From assembly GCA_023525715.1 (NCBI GenBank), contig CM042012.1:57098705-57162704 (forward strand): DNA of 64,000 nt, written 5' to 3'. Below are positions 50,401 to 62,784 of the stretch, piece by piece. A program made the position numbers and the translations under genes. This DNA is from Cichorium intybus. Its lineage: Eukaryota; Streptophyta; Magnoliopsida; Asterales; Asteraceae. Position 1 is the stretch's first letter; each line of letters begins with the position of its first letter. Under the pieces are notes generated by a model. The model saw only the letters and a program-made list of their open reading frames with translations, was not told the origin of the DNA and did no database searches.

Positions 50401-53128
50401 TTGAAACAATATTGAAGGCGTGCGATATAGAAACAAGATCTGGAATTACGAATCTCATTAACAGATGTCTTCTTAGTATTACATGGAATCACAAATTGAA
50501 TATGCATCGATTACTTCAAGAGATGGGAAGATATGTAGTATGGCAAGAATCACCGAACAAGCCATGGGAACGAAGTCGATTATGGTGTAATGACTCATTC
50601 AAAGTGTTGAAATTGAAAAAGGTAAGAGGCCATGCATACTTGTTTGAAATGTTCTCTATTGTCTATATACATGTTTATAACATTTCTGAATATTTTTCCA
50701 CCGCCTTTTTCTTCTTTAGGGTACCGAAAATGTTCTAGGTCTCACCCTTGACATGAGAATGTTTGAGACAAATGGATCATTTCAGTTGAAAACAGATGCA
50801 TTGAGTAGGATGGATAATCTAATGCTACTACAACTCAATTATGTGCATATCAACGACTCTTTTTACGAGAACTTCCCAGAAGAATTAAGATGGTTGTGTA
50901 TGCATGGCTTCTCTTTAAAGTCTATACCTTTAGACTTACCGATGGAGAATTTGGTTGTTCTCGACATGTCATATAGCAATATTGAATCATTTGGCTTTTG
51001 TTGCAGTAATTCACAACAACTTGAGATTAGGCAAAAGGTAATTTATCCCTATTTATTACTTTCCCTTGTTGAGTTGATAAATATACTACGATTCTAACTA
51101 ATCTCAATTTCAACAGTCAAATAGATCGCGCTTAAGAGACAAAAAGTTGCTCGGATCATTGAAGATTCTAAAATTAAGTTTTTGTAAACAGCTTCATAGT
51201 GTGGGTGGCTTTGTCAAACTCCCTGCACTTGAGAGATTAATTGCTACAAATTGCAATGAATTGTTTGAGGTGTGTGAATCCATTGAGCAATGTGTTGAAC
51301 TTGTCCTCATTGATCTGAGTTACTGCAAAAAGCTTGTCAAACTTCCAAGAACCATAGGCATACTAAAAAAGGTTACAGTACTATTGCTAGATGGTTGTAA
51401 TCTTGGTGGATCTCCGATCGAGCCTAGGGACCTGAAGCTCTTTGTGAATATTTTACCAAGCTCTTTAGTAAGGTTGTCACTTAAAAATAATAATTTGTCA
51501 ACCGAGTCCTTTCCCATGGACTTTAGTGGGCTATCCACATTAAAGCGTTTATATTTAGATGAGAATCCTATTGTTTCCGTGCCCAATTGTGTGAGAAGCC
51601 TACGTAAACTTGAGATACTTAGTATGAGAAACTGTCAAATGTTGAAGTCAGTGGTTCATCCTCCATATACACTAAGAGGGTTAGACCTCCATTCTCGTTA
51701 TGCGTTTGTGCTACAAAAAGTTGTATTTGATCCAGAAATGTCCCCGCTCAAGTTATCATTACATTGGAATGCGTTAGCACATTGCTCTTTTAAAATTGAA
51801 GGCATGATCCAAGTCGAACCATTGACATGTGTTGAGGAAAAGGTATTACGTAGTTTGGGCTGGACTAACCTAGACATACTTAACCAAACACACATTATCC
51901 AGGTTTGCTTTAGTTAACTCTCTCTTATTGTGAATATATATGTATATGTGCGAGTGTGTATACACACACACACACACTTTATGGTGATTATTAAGTTGGT
52001 TGTATTTGGCAGATGTATTATGAATTTGGAATATTCAGCACAATTTATGAAGGGGAAAAAATGCCAAATTGGATTAGTTATAGAAACAATGGGCCATCAA
52101 TATCATTTACCATCCCATCATCTCCTAAGAAGCTCACAGGATTGAATTTCTGCTATGGGTACACACTTCCATTTTTGAAGAGCAAGTTGAAGAGCAAGTT
52201 ACCGCAAATTTTAGATGTGCCACAGACGTTTTCCTTTGCTTTGCCAATGATCATAATCAATAATATAACAAAGAACCGCACCTGGATATACGAACATTAC
52301 AAAGACACAACTGGTAGAATGTGTAGTCTCCGTAACTGGAAAGTTGAGGTATATGGACAGGGCGCGATATTCTTAAGCCACTGGATGTTTGGGATGAATG
52401 AGATGGATGAAGGTGACCAGCTTACTATTACTACTGTATCAGAACTTCATAAAGGATGTGATTTTATAGAAGAGTGTGGGGTGAGTCTTGTGTATGATGA
52501 TGGAGACAACATGGATGAAGAAGATGTGTTGGGTTATTACAAGTCATGGAATCACATCATTGGTGGAGATCTCTCTGCTTTTCAAACAACAACCGGAGAA
52601 TATATCCTCAACGTCAGACAATTTTTTCTACGTGTCACTGAAGTTTTTCCATATTATGGTAAATTTGTTGGAGACGGCGCCTGCTATAAAGGTAAATATC
52701 ATTTGTATTAAATATTTTTATTTATTTTATATTACTCATTTATTTTAACGACATGGATCATACCCTAGTTATTTTAACAAATGGATCATGAACCAAATCG
52801 ACATATTTAAATTGATTTTATTAACCTCCAAATTAAGAGATTGTTTTTATAATGTATAAGAAAATAGGAGTTTTATTTTTTATTTATAAATTTACTTCCA
52901 AGATTTATGATGATCGACCTGGTTAATGAGTCGTCTAAATGGGTTAGTTGGTTGGTCAGTTGATGAAGCATTTTTAATATGGTGGATCACATATGTATTT
53001 GTCAAAGTGGATGTATGTGATGATAATTAACGTATTATTTTTATCTCTTTTCAGCACAAAAGAATGTGTGGTTTAGAGCTTTATCGTCAAGGAAATCTGA
53101 CACACTTGATGACGCATATGAGTCGTGA
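47463..53128 (+). CDS. TIR-NB-LRR (TNL) immune receptor with C-JID
   Basis: Intracellular receptor that on effector recognition forms a TIR NADase resistosome. Exons: 47463-47989, 49499-50621, 50720-51037, 51117-51902, 52013-52691, 53055-53128; all junctions are GT-AG and phases add up to 1168 codons. TIR (residues about 18-170): YDVFLSFRGDDTR, and the catalytic Glu in SSWCLDELV. NB-ARC: P-loop GMGGIGKT (about 233), kinase-2 KVFLVLDDID (about 311), SKVIITTKD, GLPL-type CEGHPLALKVLG (about 405), and MHR (about 510) in place of MHD. LRRs lie in exons 3-4 (residues 551-918) and a post-LRR C-JID in exon 5 (GEKMPNWISYRNNG). The start is the first ATG before the TIR domain. No lesion seen. Function in this plant is inferred. 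Confidence 0.93.
47990..49498 (+). other. Long intron 1 of the TNL gene
   Basis: 1509 bp, AT-rich, donor CAG|GTAACT and acceptor TTTTTTTAG. It includes a LINE-tail relic (48447-48516). No other feature was recognised in it. Confidence 0.85.
48447..48516. repeat. LINE 3'-tail relic in TNL intron 1
   Basis: TTTTTGGAACCGGCAATTTT...AAACCCAACATAGC resembles the LINE 3' end at 34012-34060. It is flanked by a long direct repeat starting ACTATCATTGAATCATAACA (48397 and 48516), the right copy lacking about 20 bp. This looks like an extremely truncated LINE insertion with its target duplication. Confidence 0.5.
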
Positions 53129-54000
53129 GGTATTCGTTCCGACTCCCAAATAAATTATTTGGGTTTATCAAGATTTTTGGGTTTATTTATTTCCATTTAT
53201 TACATGATTTAATTCACATACATGATATTATTCTAGGCACTGCATATAAATTATTTTCGCATGCTTTTAAATATTAAAATTTTGTCGGCCCATGCCAAAA
53301 ATAGTTTCTTCTATATGTGAACATGTGCTTGCAACTTTGAATTTATCTAATTGTATTGTGAGAATCTTTCTACTCGGCGTCCTTAAACGCATTGTGTTCT
53401 TACTTTCGTTTTGTGGCACTTAAGAGTGTACTCCAAAGTTCAAAATCACTAGGGTCAGGTTGTCTCCGTGTAGTTGTGACAATGTTATATGCAAGCAATA
53501 TTTTTAATGTGATCAAGGCCGATATAGAGATGCACAACTTTTAGTAGATCTTACCCGTATTTATACATAACAAAAGAGTGAACATCTTGACATCGATTGT
53601 TTTTCTATCAAACTACAAAAGGGTGCAATTGTGGCTTTCAAGAAGGATCGCTAAAATGAAGACAAATCCGCCTCCAATGTGCTGATGTGTTCGTTAATTA
53701 ATGAGACCCTTTTGGTACAAATAATTACTAAATATAAACATACACAATATCTATTTCTATCTAAAATAAAATTTTATTTTATTTTTAGAATTTCAAAGTT
53801 GTTAAATGATCTGCGATTAATCGACATAATAAGGATATGTTTGGTACAGGGAAATAAAATCAAGAAATGGAATTAATTATTATTTGTCTGTTTAATACTA
53901 AAAATAAGAAATTAAGGAAAAAACTAATTCTTTTTTTTTTTTTCTGTTTTTAATCATTTATTTTTAGTCGAGAAATGGTGAGGAATTATTAATAGACATG
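53129..54000. other. Intergenic, AT-rich, after the TNL gene
   Basis: No gene recognised. Two copies of an ATGTTTGGTACANGGAAATAAAATC word (53836 and 53998) suggest a MITE edge pair of about 160 bp. The polyadenylation site of the TNL gene was not assigned. Confidence 0.5.
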
Positions 54001-54019
54001 TTTGGTACATGGAAATAAA

Positions 54020-54185
54020 ATCACTGCCACCACCACCATCTTTACCGCCACAACCACCCATCGCAACCACCACTCATCGTCACCACCACCACCTCCACCA
54101 CTGCCACCACTCACTGCCGTCGCCGCCACCTACCGCTACCACCCACCATCCGCCACCCACCATCCACCACCACCACCCACCACTA
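54020..54185. repeat. CCA/CAC-rich simple sequence
   Basis: Imperfect trinucleotide repeat of CCACCA/ACCACC. The Pro/His/Thr readings across it are artefacts. Confidence 0.85.
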
Positions 54186-54427
54186 AATTTTCAAAAAATC
54201 ACCCCTTATATTATTAGTTTGAGTAAATTACAGTTTTGGTCCCTGTGGTTTGGTGTCATTTTCAAATTGGTCCAAAAATAAGAATTCTCACTTTTTCGCT
54301 CCTGTGGTTTGCATTCACTAACACATTTGGTCCCTCCCTCCGTTAAAGTTAACATTTGCTGTTAAATGGAGGGTAAGATGACTATTTTGCCCTTCATCTA
54401 TTATTTAATTTATTTATTAAAAATGAA

Positions 54428-54622
54428 AAAAACCCTCTTTCTCTATCTGTCTATCCACCGTTCTCTCTCTCTCTAATAAACTCGCAAACATGAAATCATG
54501 CTTTGTAAACATGTATTATAAGAAAAAAACCCTCTCTCTCTATCTGTCTCTCCACCGTTCTCTCTCCCTCTCTCTAATAAACTCGCAAACATGAAATCAT
54601 GATTTGTAAACATGTATTATAA
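54428..54622. repeat. Tandem duplication (about 95 bp x 2) in the MULE
   Basis: Two units, each running AAACCCTC-CT-rich-AATAAACTCGCAAACATGAAATC...GTATTATAA, with the CT tract differing in length. Confidence 0.8.
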
Positions 54623-55169
54623 TAACAACCTCTGTTAAAGCATCAATTCGTGAATGTACAATGGAATCTTCCTCTGTTAATGGAATCAATTCGTTAATTA
54701 CCTGATCTTGCTCAATTCGTTAATGAAGCAAGGTACGTATCGTAATCTATGGTTCACAATCTGCGTTCAAACCAATCTCTGATCAAACCAATCTCCGATC
54801 CTCCGGTGGCCCTAGGCGATTTAAACAATCCCCTCCTCGATTGTCAAAGAATCCAATCTTGAATCCGATTTGTGGAAGACGATCAGGAAATAGATAGAGG
54901 AAGAAACGATCATAATGATGGGTTGAGGGTCATCGCATATGAATCGACGAGTGCAATTCTTGATGTGGGGTTTGAGCTTCAAAGAAAAGACCAAACAACT
55001 ATTAGGGGATATAATCCCAATCATAACCCTCGTCTTCCATTAAAACAAGTTCAATTAGTCATTCAGAACATCAAATGGTTCCACAAGGTCAAAACTACAT
55101 TGGCGTGAATCAATTTCTTCAAAATCCCACAAATCGTGTCCATATGCCCTTCGACATTACTACTTCGAC

Positions 55170-55289
55170 ATTGGCATGATTAAGATGGTCATGGAACTCA
55201 CACAGCTTCAATCACTGCTGGTCGGTATGTTTCCCAGCGTCAACTCTCGTCTTGCCGCTTATATGGTTTGCTAGAACGTGGGTTGTTTC
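55170..55289 (+). pseudogene. Subtilase fragment, catalytic His region
   Basis: KDGHGTHTAS...TAGRYVS at 55181-55230 is the catalytic-histidine motif of plant subtilisin-like proteases (SBT1 type, DGHGTHTASTAAG). The reading continues with frame damage toward a GCF motif at the solo LTR edge. The piece is far shorter than a subtilase (about 750 aa) and cannot be active. Confidence 0.8.
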
Positions 55290-56126
55290 TTTTAGGATTT
55301 AGGTAAAACAAATAACTTAAAACCCTTAAGTTCAAATGCAACTTAAAGGATCTATGTTTTCACCATTGAACCTAAAACTAAGAACATCAAAAGGAAACAC
55401 TAGGCATATTTTCGAAAAACAAGAAAGGGTTTAGGATTATATATCTTATTGTTATTATAGTAAATAACAAGATTCCTTCTTCACTTGTAGATTTCTTGGA
55501 AGCAAGCACCACAATTGTCATGTCTCTAATGGTTCACACACAAAGTCCAAACAAATAGGTTAATAGAAAAGCTCGCTATAAAACTTTAGAGAATGATTAT
55601 AGATTCTGCTTGAGAGAGAAGAGAAAAAACTTCAGAGGATCGTCTACTGAAGTTGGCACAGAAAATGAGGTACCCAGGGAGGGTTTTTATAACATCAAGG
55701 GTGATTAAGGATAAACCTTAGAGATAAGCCTTATTTGAATTCAAACCGGATAAATATTTTATCTTTAAGTTCAAACTCTTTAGCTGCCATATATAGTTGC
55801 CGATTTTAAGGGTTTTTATCCCCTTAATTTCATCCAACATTATATCCCCACAATTATCCATTGGTCAACTATTGAACAATTACAATTCAGCCCCTATATT
55901 TTTAATTAATCCCAAATTAATTCAAATTAATTCCAATTAATTCTTATTAATTCCAAACTAGTTTCTAATTAATTTATCATCACATAATAAATTAATAAAC
56001 TCTTTATTTCTCTCTCTATTAACCTTAATACCATTTGGACTATTGAGGGCAACCAAAAAGAACTGTGCTACTATCAATTCAAGTATATACCAATTATAGT
56101 TATGGGCTTAGACACCTAATCCAACA
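55290..56126 (-). mobile_element. Copia-like solo LTR (837 bp), TSD GTTTC
   Basis: Flanked by GTTTC at 55285-55289 and 56127-56131, splitting the subtilase piece between GCF and NSDILAAF. Read on minus it begins TGTTGGATTAGGTG, a start common in Ty1/copia LTRs, and ends CCTAAATCCTAAAA, where the expected final CA seems mutated. A TATA box (TTATAAAAACC, minus) lies near 55685. No internal region. Confidence 0.75.
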
Positions 56127-56255
56127 GTTTCAACTCCGATATCCTCGCTGCATTCGATTTTGCAGTTGCTGACGGTGTAGACGTTATATCGCTAAGTGTT
56201 GGCGGCGTTTTCGTGCCCTTGATGCAATTGCAATCGGTGCTTTTGGCGATTACAT
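56127..56255 (+). pseudogene. Subtilase fragment, continuation
   Basis: SDILAAFDFAVADGVDVISLSVGG, written here in part (DILAAFDFAVADGVDVIS), matches the segment that follows the His motif in SBT1 subtilases. A frameshift near 56222 precedes DAIAIGAFG in another frame. It is contiguous with 55170-55289 once the solo LTR is removed. Confidence 0.82.
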
Positions 56256-56890
56256 AGATTTCCTCTGTAATTCCCAATTACACAACTAAAACATTCAAGT
56301 TGTTGTTAATACAATCGAAGCACAACTTACAAGTTCTTGAGCAGAAAGAGCAACAACCCCATCATTGACAACTGAAAAACTTGGTTGATATGGAGGATGA
56401 ATGAGGGTTTACGTCGGAAATCACGAATTCTTGGGCTTGAAATAAGAGAAATTGAGCGGAGAAAGAACAGAAGGTCTGTGATATTATGTATTCAATTGTA
56501 GTTTACAAAAGCCACTGTTATAATATTACAATATAACTTATATTAGTTAGTTTAAATAAAATAAAGTTCAGATATAGTATGTGTTCTTGATTGTGTGTGT
56601 GTTTTTAGTGTGTTAATGATAACAATGGAGACAGGATAGAGAGAAAGAGGGGGAGAGAGAGTGTGAGAGTTTTTGTCCTTTTTTAATAAATAAATTAGAA
56701 AATAAATCAAGGGTAAAATAATCAATTTATCCTCATTTAACAGAATTCATTAGAGGTAACAGCCATAATGACCAAATGTGTTAGTACACACAAACCACAT
56801 GGGCCAATACGTGGGATTTTTCAAAATTAGACCAATCTAAAAATGATCCCAAACCACAGGGACCAAAATTGTATTTTACTCTATTAGTTT

Positions 56891-58600
56891 TTATTAAATA
56901 AGTATTCTATTATTTAATTATAATAATATTCTATGTTATGTTATCTTTATTTCATAATATGTATCTATATTATAAATTTGATTTATAAAATATGCTACCA
57001 TGTTTTAATTTTTTAAGTATACGTAAAATTTTATATAAATTCGATATATAAATATTTAATTTTATGATTATGATTAATTAATATCATTTAATATATAACA
57101 TGATTGTAAATATTTATTATCAAATTTAAATTAAAAACTAAAAATGTATAAAAATAAAAAATAAAGAACTAAAGTTGACAAGTGAAACATCCACTTTATT
57201 TTTGATGCAAATCAATAGTAATACTCTATATTTTGAGTAATACTATCTAAATACCAAAAAATAGAGTGAGTTGTGGAGTGGTGTTGAAGAGAAATGAGTT
57301 TTAAGAATAGAGTAAACCTAAAAACAGAAGTAGGTTAGAGATGTCTTTAGCGTAGGAGAAAGAGACAGCATGGGCATTGCATGCTTTGTTCCCTCCAAAG
57401 ATATCATGGGTGGGGAGTTGCATGCAACAAACGAGGGAATCCTCCCCATACCGAATACCGTGTGATTATGTTGGACAAAGTGAAGCAGTCCGTCAGAATT
57501 GCATGCTTTGTTCCCTCCAATTGATTTCACATAATGTAAAAATTATATAGGTTTTGATATTTTCACGTAAAAAACGATAAAACCCGATTATGTTTTTATC
57601 AAAAACGATTTAGAAAAAACCGAAGCCGAAGCCGAACCGATTCTTTTAAAAAGCGGGCACCTCTACCCTAGTCCATTGCTACATTGGGTCGTGGTCGAGG
57701 TGCCCCCCCCCCCCCCTAGCCGACCCTGTTTGCAGTGGGAACAATGCTGTAAAGAGTTCATCAAGAGGTTTTCAGCATCCATACCACACTCAAAAGCTTG
57801 AAACCAAGGAGCAAAAAAGCAATAGTTTCTTTGGCTTTTTGGCATACAAGCACCGAGGGTGCTCGGGATCCTACGTGGATCTTGAGGTTGGGTTGGGAAC
57901 ACCACCCCCTCCGTGGTTTGGGCACCGAGCTAGAGAAAAAAAAAATGCTTGGTCCCGTTGTTTTCGCCCTCTCTCTCTATCTCTCTCCTTTTTTTCTCCC
58001 TCGGTGGTCGGTGGTGGTACGCCGTTTGTGGAGTTCGGTGTTCGGGGTGGTCGATATGGAGCTCGACATTATGGTGATGGGATGCTTGGTCTGCCGTTCG
58101 ACCTTATTAGGCTACACGGAGTGAGGAAGGATTTTACCGGCGGCAGCCTATGTGGCAAGTGATGCCGGCGGCAAACACCACCCCCGAACCGCGGCAAGGA
58201 CCAAGCAGCAAGGGTGAACGGCATTCTCTTGCCGCTTTCTCTCTCTCTTCTCTTTCTCTCTTCTCCCTGTCTTTCAGGTCTCTGTCTTTCTCTTCTCCCT
58301 TGCCGCCAACAACCTCCGGCACCACACCTCTCCCTTCTCTTGTCGGCGGCGAATTCAGTTTTGGGGGAAAAAAGCTAAGGTGGAGGTGGGTGCCTCTGAC
58401 ACCACACCGTTCAACCTTATTAGTTGCATCATCACCTACATATCGAATAAGAAGCAAGATGAACAAATGATAAAAGTTTTTTGTCTGAATTTTGCAATCC
58501 GGCTGAGCGCAAGGCCCAAAGTCAGATTTGATAAAAAAAGGTTGGTGAGGGCTTAAACTTTTCCGATTAATCCCGTTAAGGGTACAGGGCCCCCATTCAC
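56891..58600. other. Intergenic region before the carboxypeptidase gene
   Basis: No gene recognised. A 23 bp direct repeat beginning ATTGCATGCTTTGTTCC occurs at 57376-57398 and 57498-57520. 57600-57660 has a CGAAGCCGAAGCCGAAC run and GGGCACCTCTACCC, resembling a hAT-like end. 57700-58480 is GC- and CT-richer with a C14 run and CTCTCT tracts; ORFs there have no recognisable domain. Confidence 0.5.
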
Positions 58601-58665
58601 AATTTATTAAATAATCTCTCTTTCTCTCTCTTCCAATAGTCGAGGAATCTTCTTCTCTCTCCAAA
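58600..58665 (+). promoter_or_regulatory. Pyrimidine-rich leader of the carboxypeptidase gene
   Basis: TTTATTAAATAATCTCTC with a long CT-rich run just upstream of the ATG, consistent with a weak TATA plus a Y-patch type plant core promoter or leader. The start site cannot be fixed. Confidence 0.35.
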
Positions 58666-61600
58666 ATGGACTGTTTGAGTCTACTCTTCCTCTCTCTTGC
58701 ACTCATCACTCTTCCTCCGGCGACCAGTCTCAGTATCAAGGAATCCAACTTTCCGTCCACTCAAGCGAGGAAGCTGATCAGAGACCTCAATTTGTTCCCA
58801 AAACACTCGATCAACATCGTCGATCGCGATGTCACCAACCGTTCGTCTATTCCCAGTTCGAAGCTAGTCGAGAAGCCTTTTAAATTCCCCAATTTTGTTG
58901 ATTCAGACGGCGTCACCCTTGAAGAATTAGGTCATCATGCTGGTTATTACCAGATTGAACACTCCCATGATGCTCAGTATGTTCCCAAACTCCTATGTTA
59001 CTCCTATGATTGCTATATACTTTTTGATATCGTGATTACATTTGACTGGAGTATTGTTCTAAAAGATACTGAATTGAATATATATATCTAGTTAAATATC
59101 TAGTAATAATTAATGTTTTGGTGAGGATGAGTATTTACATTATTCTTATTATTTTTGTGTAAAAGATAGTGTAGGGTTGGAGATGTTTTTAGAGAAATTT
59201 GTTGATATAATGAATATTGGGGACCTTTATCCTTGTCATAAATCAATAAGCATCATCTCTAATGAATATTAGGGAGCTTTTTGCACTACTCTTGAGTACC
59301 TGAACAAGAGCTCAACAATTTGGGGAATGCAAATTTGACAAGGAAGTGATATGGGTGTGAAAAGACTAAGCCACCCTCATGTGCCTTGCACATGAGGGAG
59401 GTTAATGGAGGGTATCAAATGATGTTAGGTATGAGGGACTCAACCTACTAATTTAGTTTTAAATAGAAACTAAACTTGCAACTTATGTGATAGTTCGACC
59501 ACATCTGTTATATTGAGCAAACCATAGAGAACAAAAATGTAATTAAGTCTAATATTAATTTGAATTAGTTATATTCGGATAACTTATTTGTTCATAATTG
59601 TTTAATAATATAATTTACAAAGTTATTGCAACAAAAATATGTACTACAAGTTTTGTAAAAAGCTAATAAGTATAATTAGTTACTTACCAATTCGTTTTTG
59701 GATTTATATTTGTAGGATGTTTTACTTTTACTTCGAGTCCCGCAATAGTGAAAATGACCCGGTTGTAATCTGGTTGACCGGTGGACCGGGCTGCAGCAGT
59801 GAGCTTGCTCTTTTCTACGAAAACGGTCCATTCAAAATCGCAGATAACTTGACTCTTGTCTGGAACGAGTACGGGTGGGACCAGGTGACAAATACTCCCT
59901 TAAATATTATTCTCTTTTATTTCTCATTAAATTTAATCATCATATTATTTCACAAAACAACAATATTTCCGTGTAAACTCAGGTATCAAACCTAATATAC
60001 GTCGACCAACCTACCGGAACCGGGTTTAGTTACAGCTCTGATATAAGAGACATTCGCTATGATGAACAAGGAGTCAGTGATGACCTATACGACTTCTTAC
60101 AGGTCTATTTTGTTATCATCCAAGTTTCAAGTATTCTTTTAGCAATGAGCTTTGTTAAATGACCTATTTGCCCTCGGTTTTCAGGCTTTTTTCACAGAGC
60201 ATCCGGAACTTGTGGACAATGATTTTTATATAACTGGAGAATCATATGCTGGGCATTATATTCCTGCTGTTGCTGCTAGAGTCCACCAAGGAAATAAAAA
60301 CAAGGAAGGGATACACATAAACCTGAAGGTATCTTTTTGTATTTCTTTTAAGAAATTTATTTTTATGAGTTGAGTTTTTGTGTTTACTTTATGAGTTTAT
60401 ATAGGGATTTGCGATTGGAAATGGGCTTACTGATCCCGCAATTCAGTACAAGGCTTATACTGATTATGCATTGGACATGGGGATAATTACAGAGTCTCAA
60501 TTTAAACGTATCAACTTGATAGTTCCAGTTTGCGAAGCAGCTATTAAACTTTGTGGTAATTTTGCATTTCTCTATCTCTCTCACACACACACAGTTAATG
60601 GGAACTTTCTTCTATTAATATAATTCTTTTTGTGCTCTCTTTTTAGGCACTGATGGGACAGTCTCTTGTGTAGCTGCATACTTGGTTTGCAACTCCATTT
60701 TCATTTCGATCACTTCTATTGCTTCCGGCAAGATCAATGTAAGTAAATCTGTTTTTTTTTTTTTTTTGTTTTTGTTTTTAGTATTATAACATTATCTAAC
60801 CTGACATGACGATCACTTTAAAATTTAATTTTCAGTACTATGACATTAGAAAGGAGTGTATAGGAAGCCTGTGCTATGACTTCTCGGACATGGAGACACT
60901 TTTAAACACAAAACCTGTGAGAGAAGCTCTTGGAGTTGGAGATAGAGAGTTTGTTTCATGTAGTACAAGTGTCTACCTGGCCATGCTTATGGACTGGATG
61001 AGAAATCTTGAAACCGGAATCCCTGGTCTCCTTGAAGACGGTATTAAGTTGCTCGTATACGCCGGAGAATACGACCTTATCTGTAACTGGCTCGGTTAGT
61101 TTCATCCAAAACAATTTCTCAAATCAAAATGTCACACACGACAAGACATGACATGACAGAACAGGTTGTACTGCATTTGGACTGCGACTCAGACCGATGT
61201 CAACGAGACAAATATTTTAATTTGTTGTCTCGCTTGAAATGACTTTTGTTTGTGAAAAAGACGCGAATGCCCTCCTCAAGTAGTCCTAGAAACAACCGAC
61301 TTGTAAATCTTGATTAATTTTTTTTTGTTTGATTGAAAAAAAAAGGCAATTCGAGATGGGTTCATGCGATGGAATGGAGTGGGACGAAAGAGTTTGGTGC
61401 GTCTCCCGAAATTCCTTTTGAAGTCTCGGGATCCGAAGCGGGTTTACTCAAAAGTTATGGTCCACTCAGTTTTCTCAAGGTATGCTCCCTTTGACTGATT
61501 ACTGGTTACTGGTTACTACTGAGACTGATGTGAATGAAACAGGTTCATGATGCGGGTCATATGGTTCCTATGGACCAGCCAAGGGCGGCTCTTGAGATGT

Positions 61601-61671
61601 TAAAAAGGTGGACAGAGGACTCGCTTTCCAAAACTATAATGGACCCTAAATCGCTGGTTTCCTCTATGTGA
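58666..61671 (+). CDS. Serine carboxypeptidase-like (S10), SCPL47/48/49 type
   Basis: Secreted or vacuolar enzyme removing C-terminal residues. Exons: 58666-58976, 59716-59884, 59983-60102, 60185-60328, 60405-60555, 60647-60738, 60836-61094, 61346-61479, 61543-61671; all GT-AG, phases fit, 502 codons plus stop. N-terminal signal peptide (LLFLSLALITLPPATS), then a propeptide-like part with LIRDLNLFPKHSINIVDRD. Substrate-binding WLTGGPGCSSELALFYENGP; catalytic Ser in GESYAGHY (exon 4), Asp in YAGEYDLICNWLGN (exons 7-8), His in DAGHMVPMDQP (exon 9). Length fits the family (about 500). The LNLFPKHSINIV and TGTGFSYSSDIRDIR segments match Arabidopsis SCPL47-49 from memory. It looks functional. Confidence 0.95.
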
Positions 61672-61798
61672 TTATGAATATGGTCTCTTGTTTGTAAATA
61701 ATGTTTGGTTGCTTTGACTTGATTTGGACCTTTATAGGCGTTATAACTAATTTTGTTGCACCAGAAGAGTACATGTTCTGCGGATTGTAAATGTACTT

Positions 61799-61804
61799 AA
61801 TAAA
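61799..61804 (+). terminator. Polyadenylation signal of the carboxypeptidase gene
   Basis: AATAAA about 130 bp after the stop codon, preceded by TTGTAAATGTAC, a plausible plant far-upstream element. Assignment by motif only. Confidence 0.5.
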
Positions 61805-61829
61805 TCGCAGTTGATTTGATGCTATATTT

Positions 61830-62770
61830 CCATAATCCTTGGTGTGGTAATGGTTTTAAAAATCACAAAAGTTCATGTTTGATTGATCTTTTTTATGACT
61901 CAAAACGAATGAAAAATAAATATACATAGTTACATACATAAACGAGCTACCCAAATTTAGCAATTGCTTGTGTTTTCGACAAAAAATGGATGGGATCTTC
62001 GTTTGGATTCGAGCATAAGTTTTTATAAATGGAAATGTCATGGGTATACTTGGTTAAGGATTAGTTGTTCGGTGAAATTGCAAGGATAAACAAAGTACAT
62101 TGAAACATCACATCAGAATATATGTATTCAACATTTTTAATAATAATAATAATATATTGTATTGTTATTAGTATTAGTATTATATATTTTATTAAATGGA
62201 TATTCATAATAATGACCATGAAATGTGTATATGTGTCTTTCTAACCCTCTTTTTGGCAACTAGGCAAATGACCATGAATTCTGAAATATGTAATTTTCTT
62301 TTAATTTTCTCTTTCAACTGGTTAAGAGTGTTCGTTTTATTTTTATGTGTTTGCACAAATTCAACCATCACTTTTTATACTATGTTTGTAGGGTAAAATT
62401 GTTTAAAAGGAGAACAATTTATAAATTCATTCACTAGCACCTAAAACTTTATTTTATAAATACACCAACTCCCATCTAACACGACTCTTAATATCCACAT
62501 AACTTTCATCTAAGTCGTCTCTTTATGAATTCACCTGAATTCCCACCAAAACATTATGCAACATCTATACAAAACATGCTGAAAATCATAATATGATTGA
62601 CACAAAAGATATATTGAGTTCTTCACTCTCCTAATTAACTCAAAAGCTTAACTTCTCTTTCCGCTCCCAAAATGTCTTTCAATTGGTCTAAAATCACCCC
62701 CTAAATTTAACTGTCCTTTAACTTATGGCAATGAGCTCAGAATAAGGCTACGGGCTATGTCGGATGTGAT
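61830..62770. other. Intergenic, AT-rich
   Basis: No gene or clear repeat. A TAATAATAAT run sits at 62138-62155. Short ORFs (62196-62396, 61856-62041) are composition artefacts. Confidence 0.5.
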
Positions 62771-62784
62771 GAACAATGTTGTAT

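Larger units (their letters stand above)
54221..56881. mobile_element. Pack-MULE-like element (2661 bp), 9 bp TSD TATTAGTTT
   Basis: Flanked by TATTAGTTT at 54212-54220 and 56882-56890. Terminal inverted repeats of about 180 bp begin GAGTAAATTACAGTTTTGG on the left and GAGTAAAATACAATTTTGG on the right. No transposase is present. The interior contains subtilase-gene pieces and a tandem CT-rich duplication, so it captured host sequence, which is how Pack-MULEs are defined. A copia-like solo LTR is nested inside. Confidence 0.85.

Noticed and set aside
54002..54281. Pro/His/Thr-rich ORFs
   Set aside because: They are readings of a CCA-type simple repeat.
57663..58470. Several ORFs of 80-208 codons in a GC/CT-rich stretch
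   Set aside because: No domain; composition driven (poly-C, CTCTCT); the minus one overlaps exon 1 of the carboxypeptidase gene.
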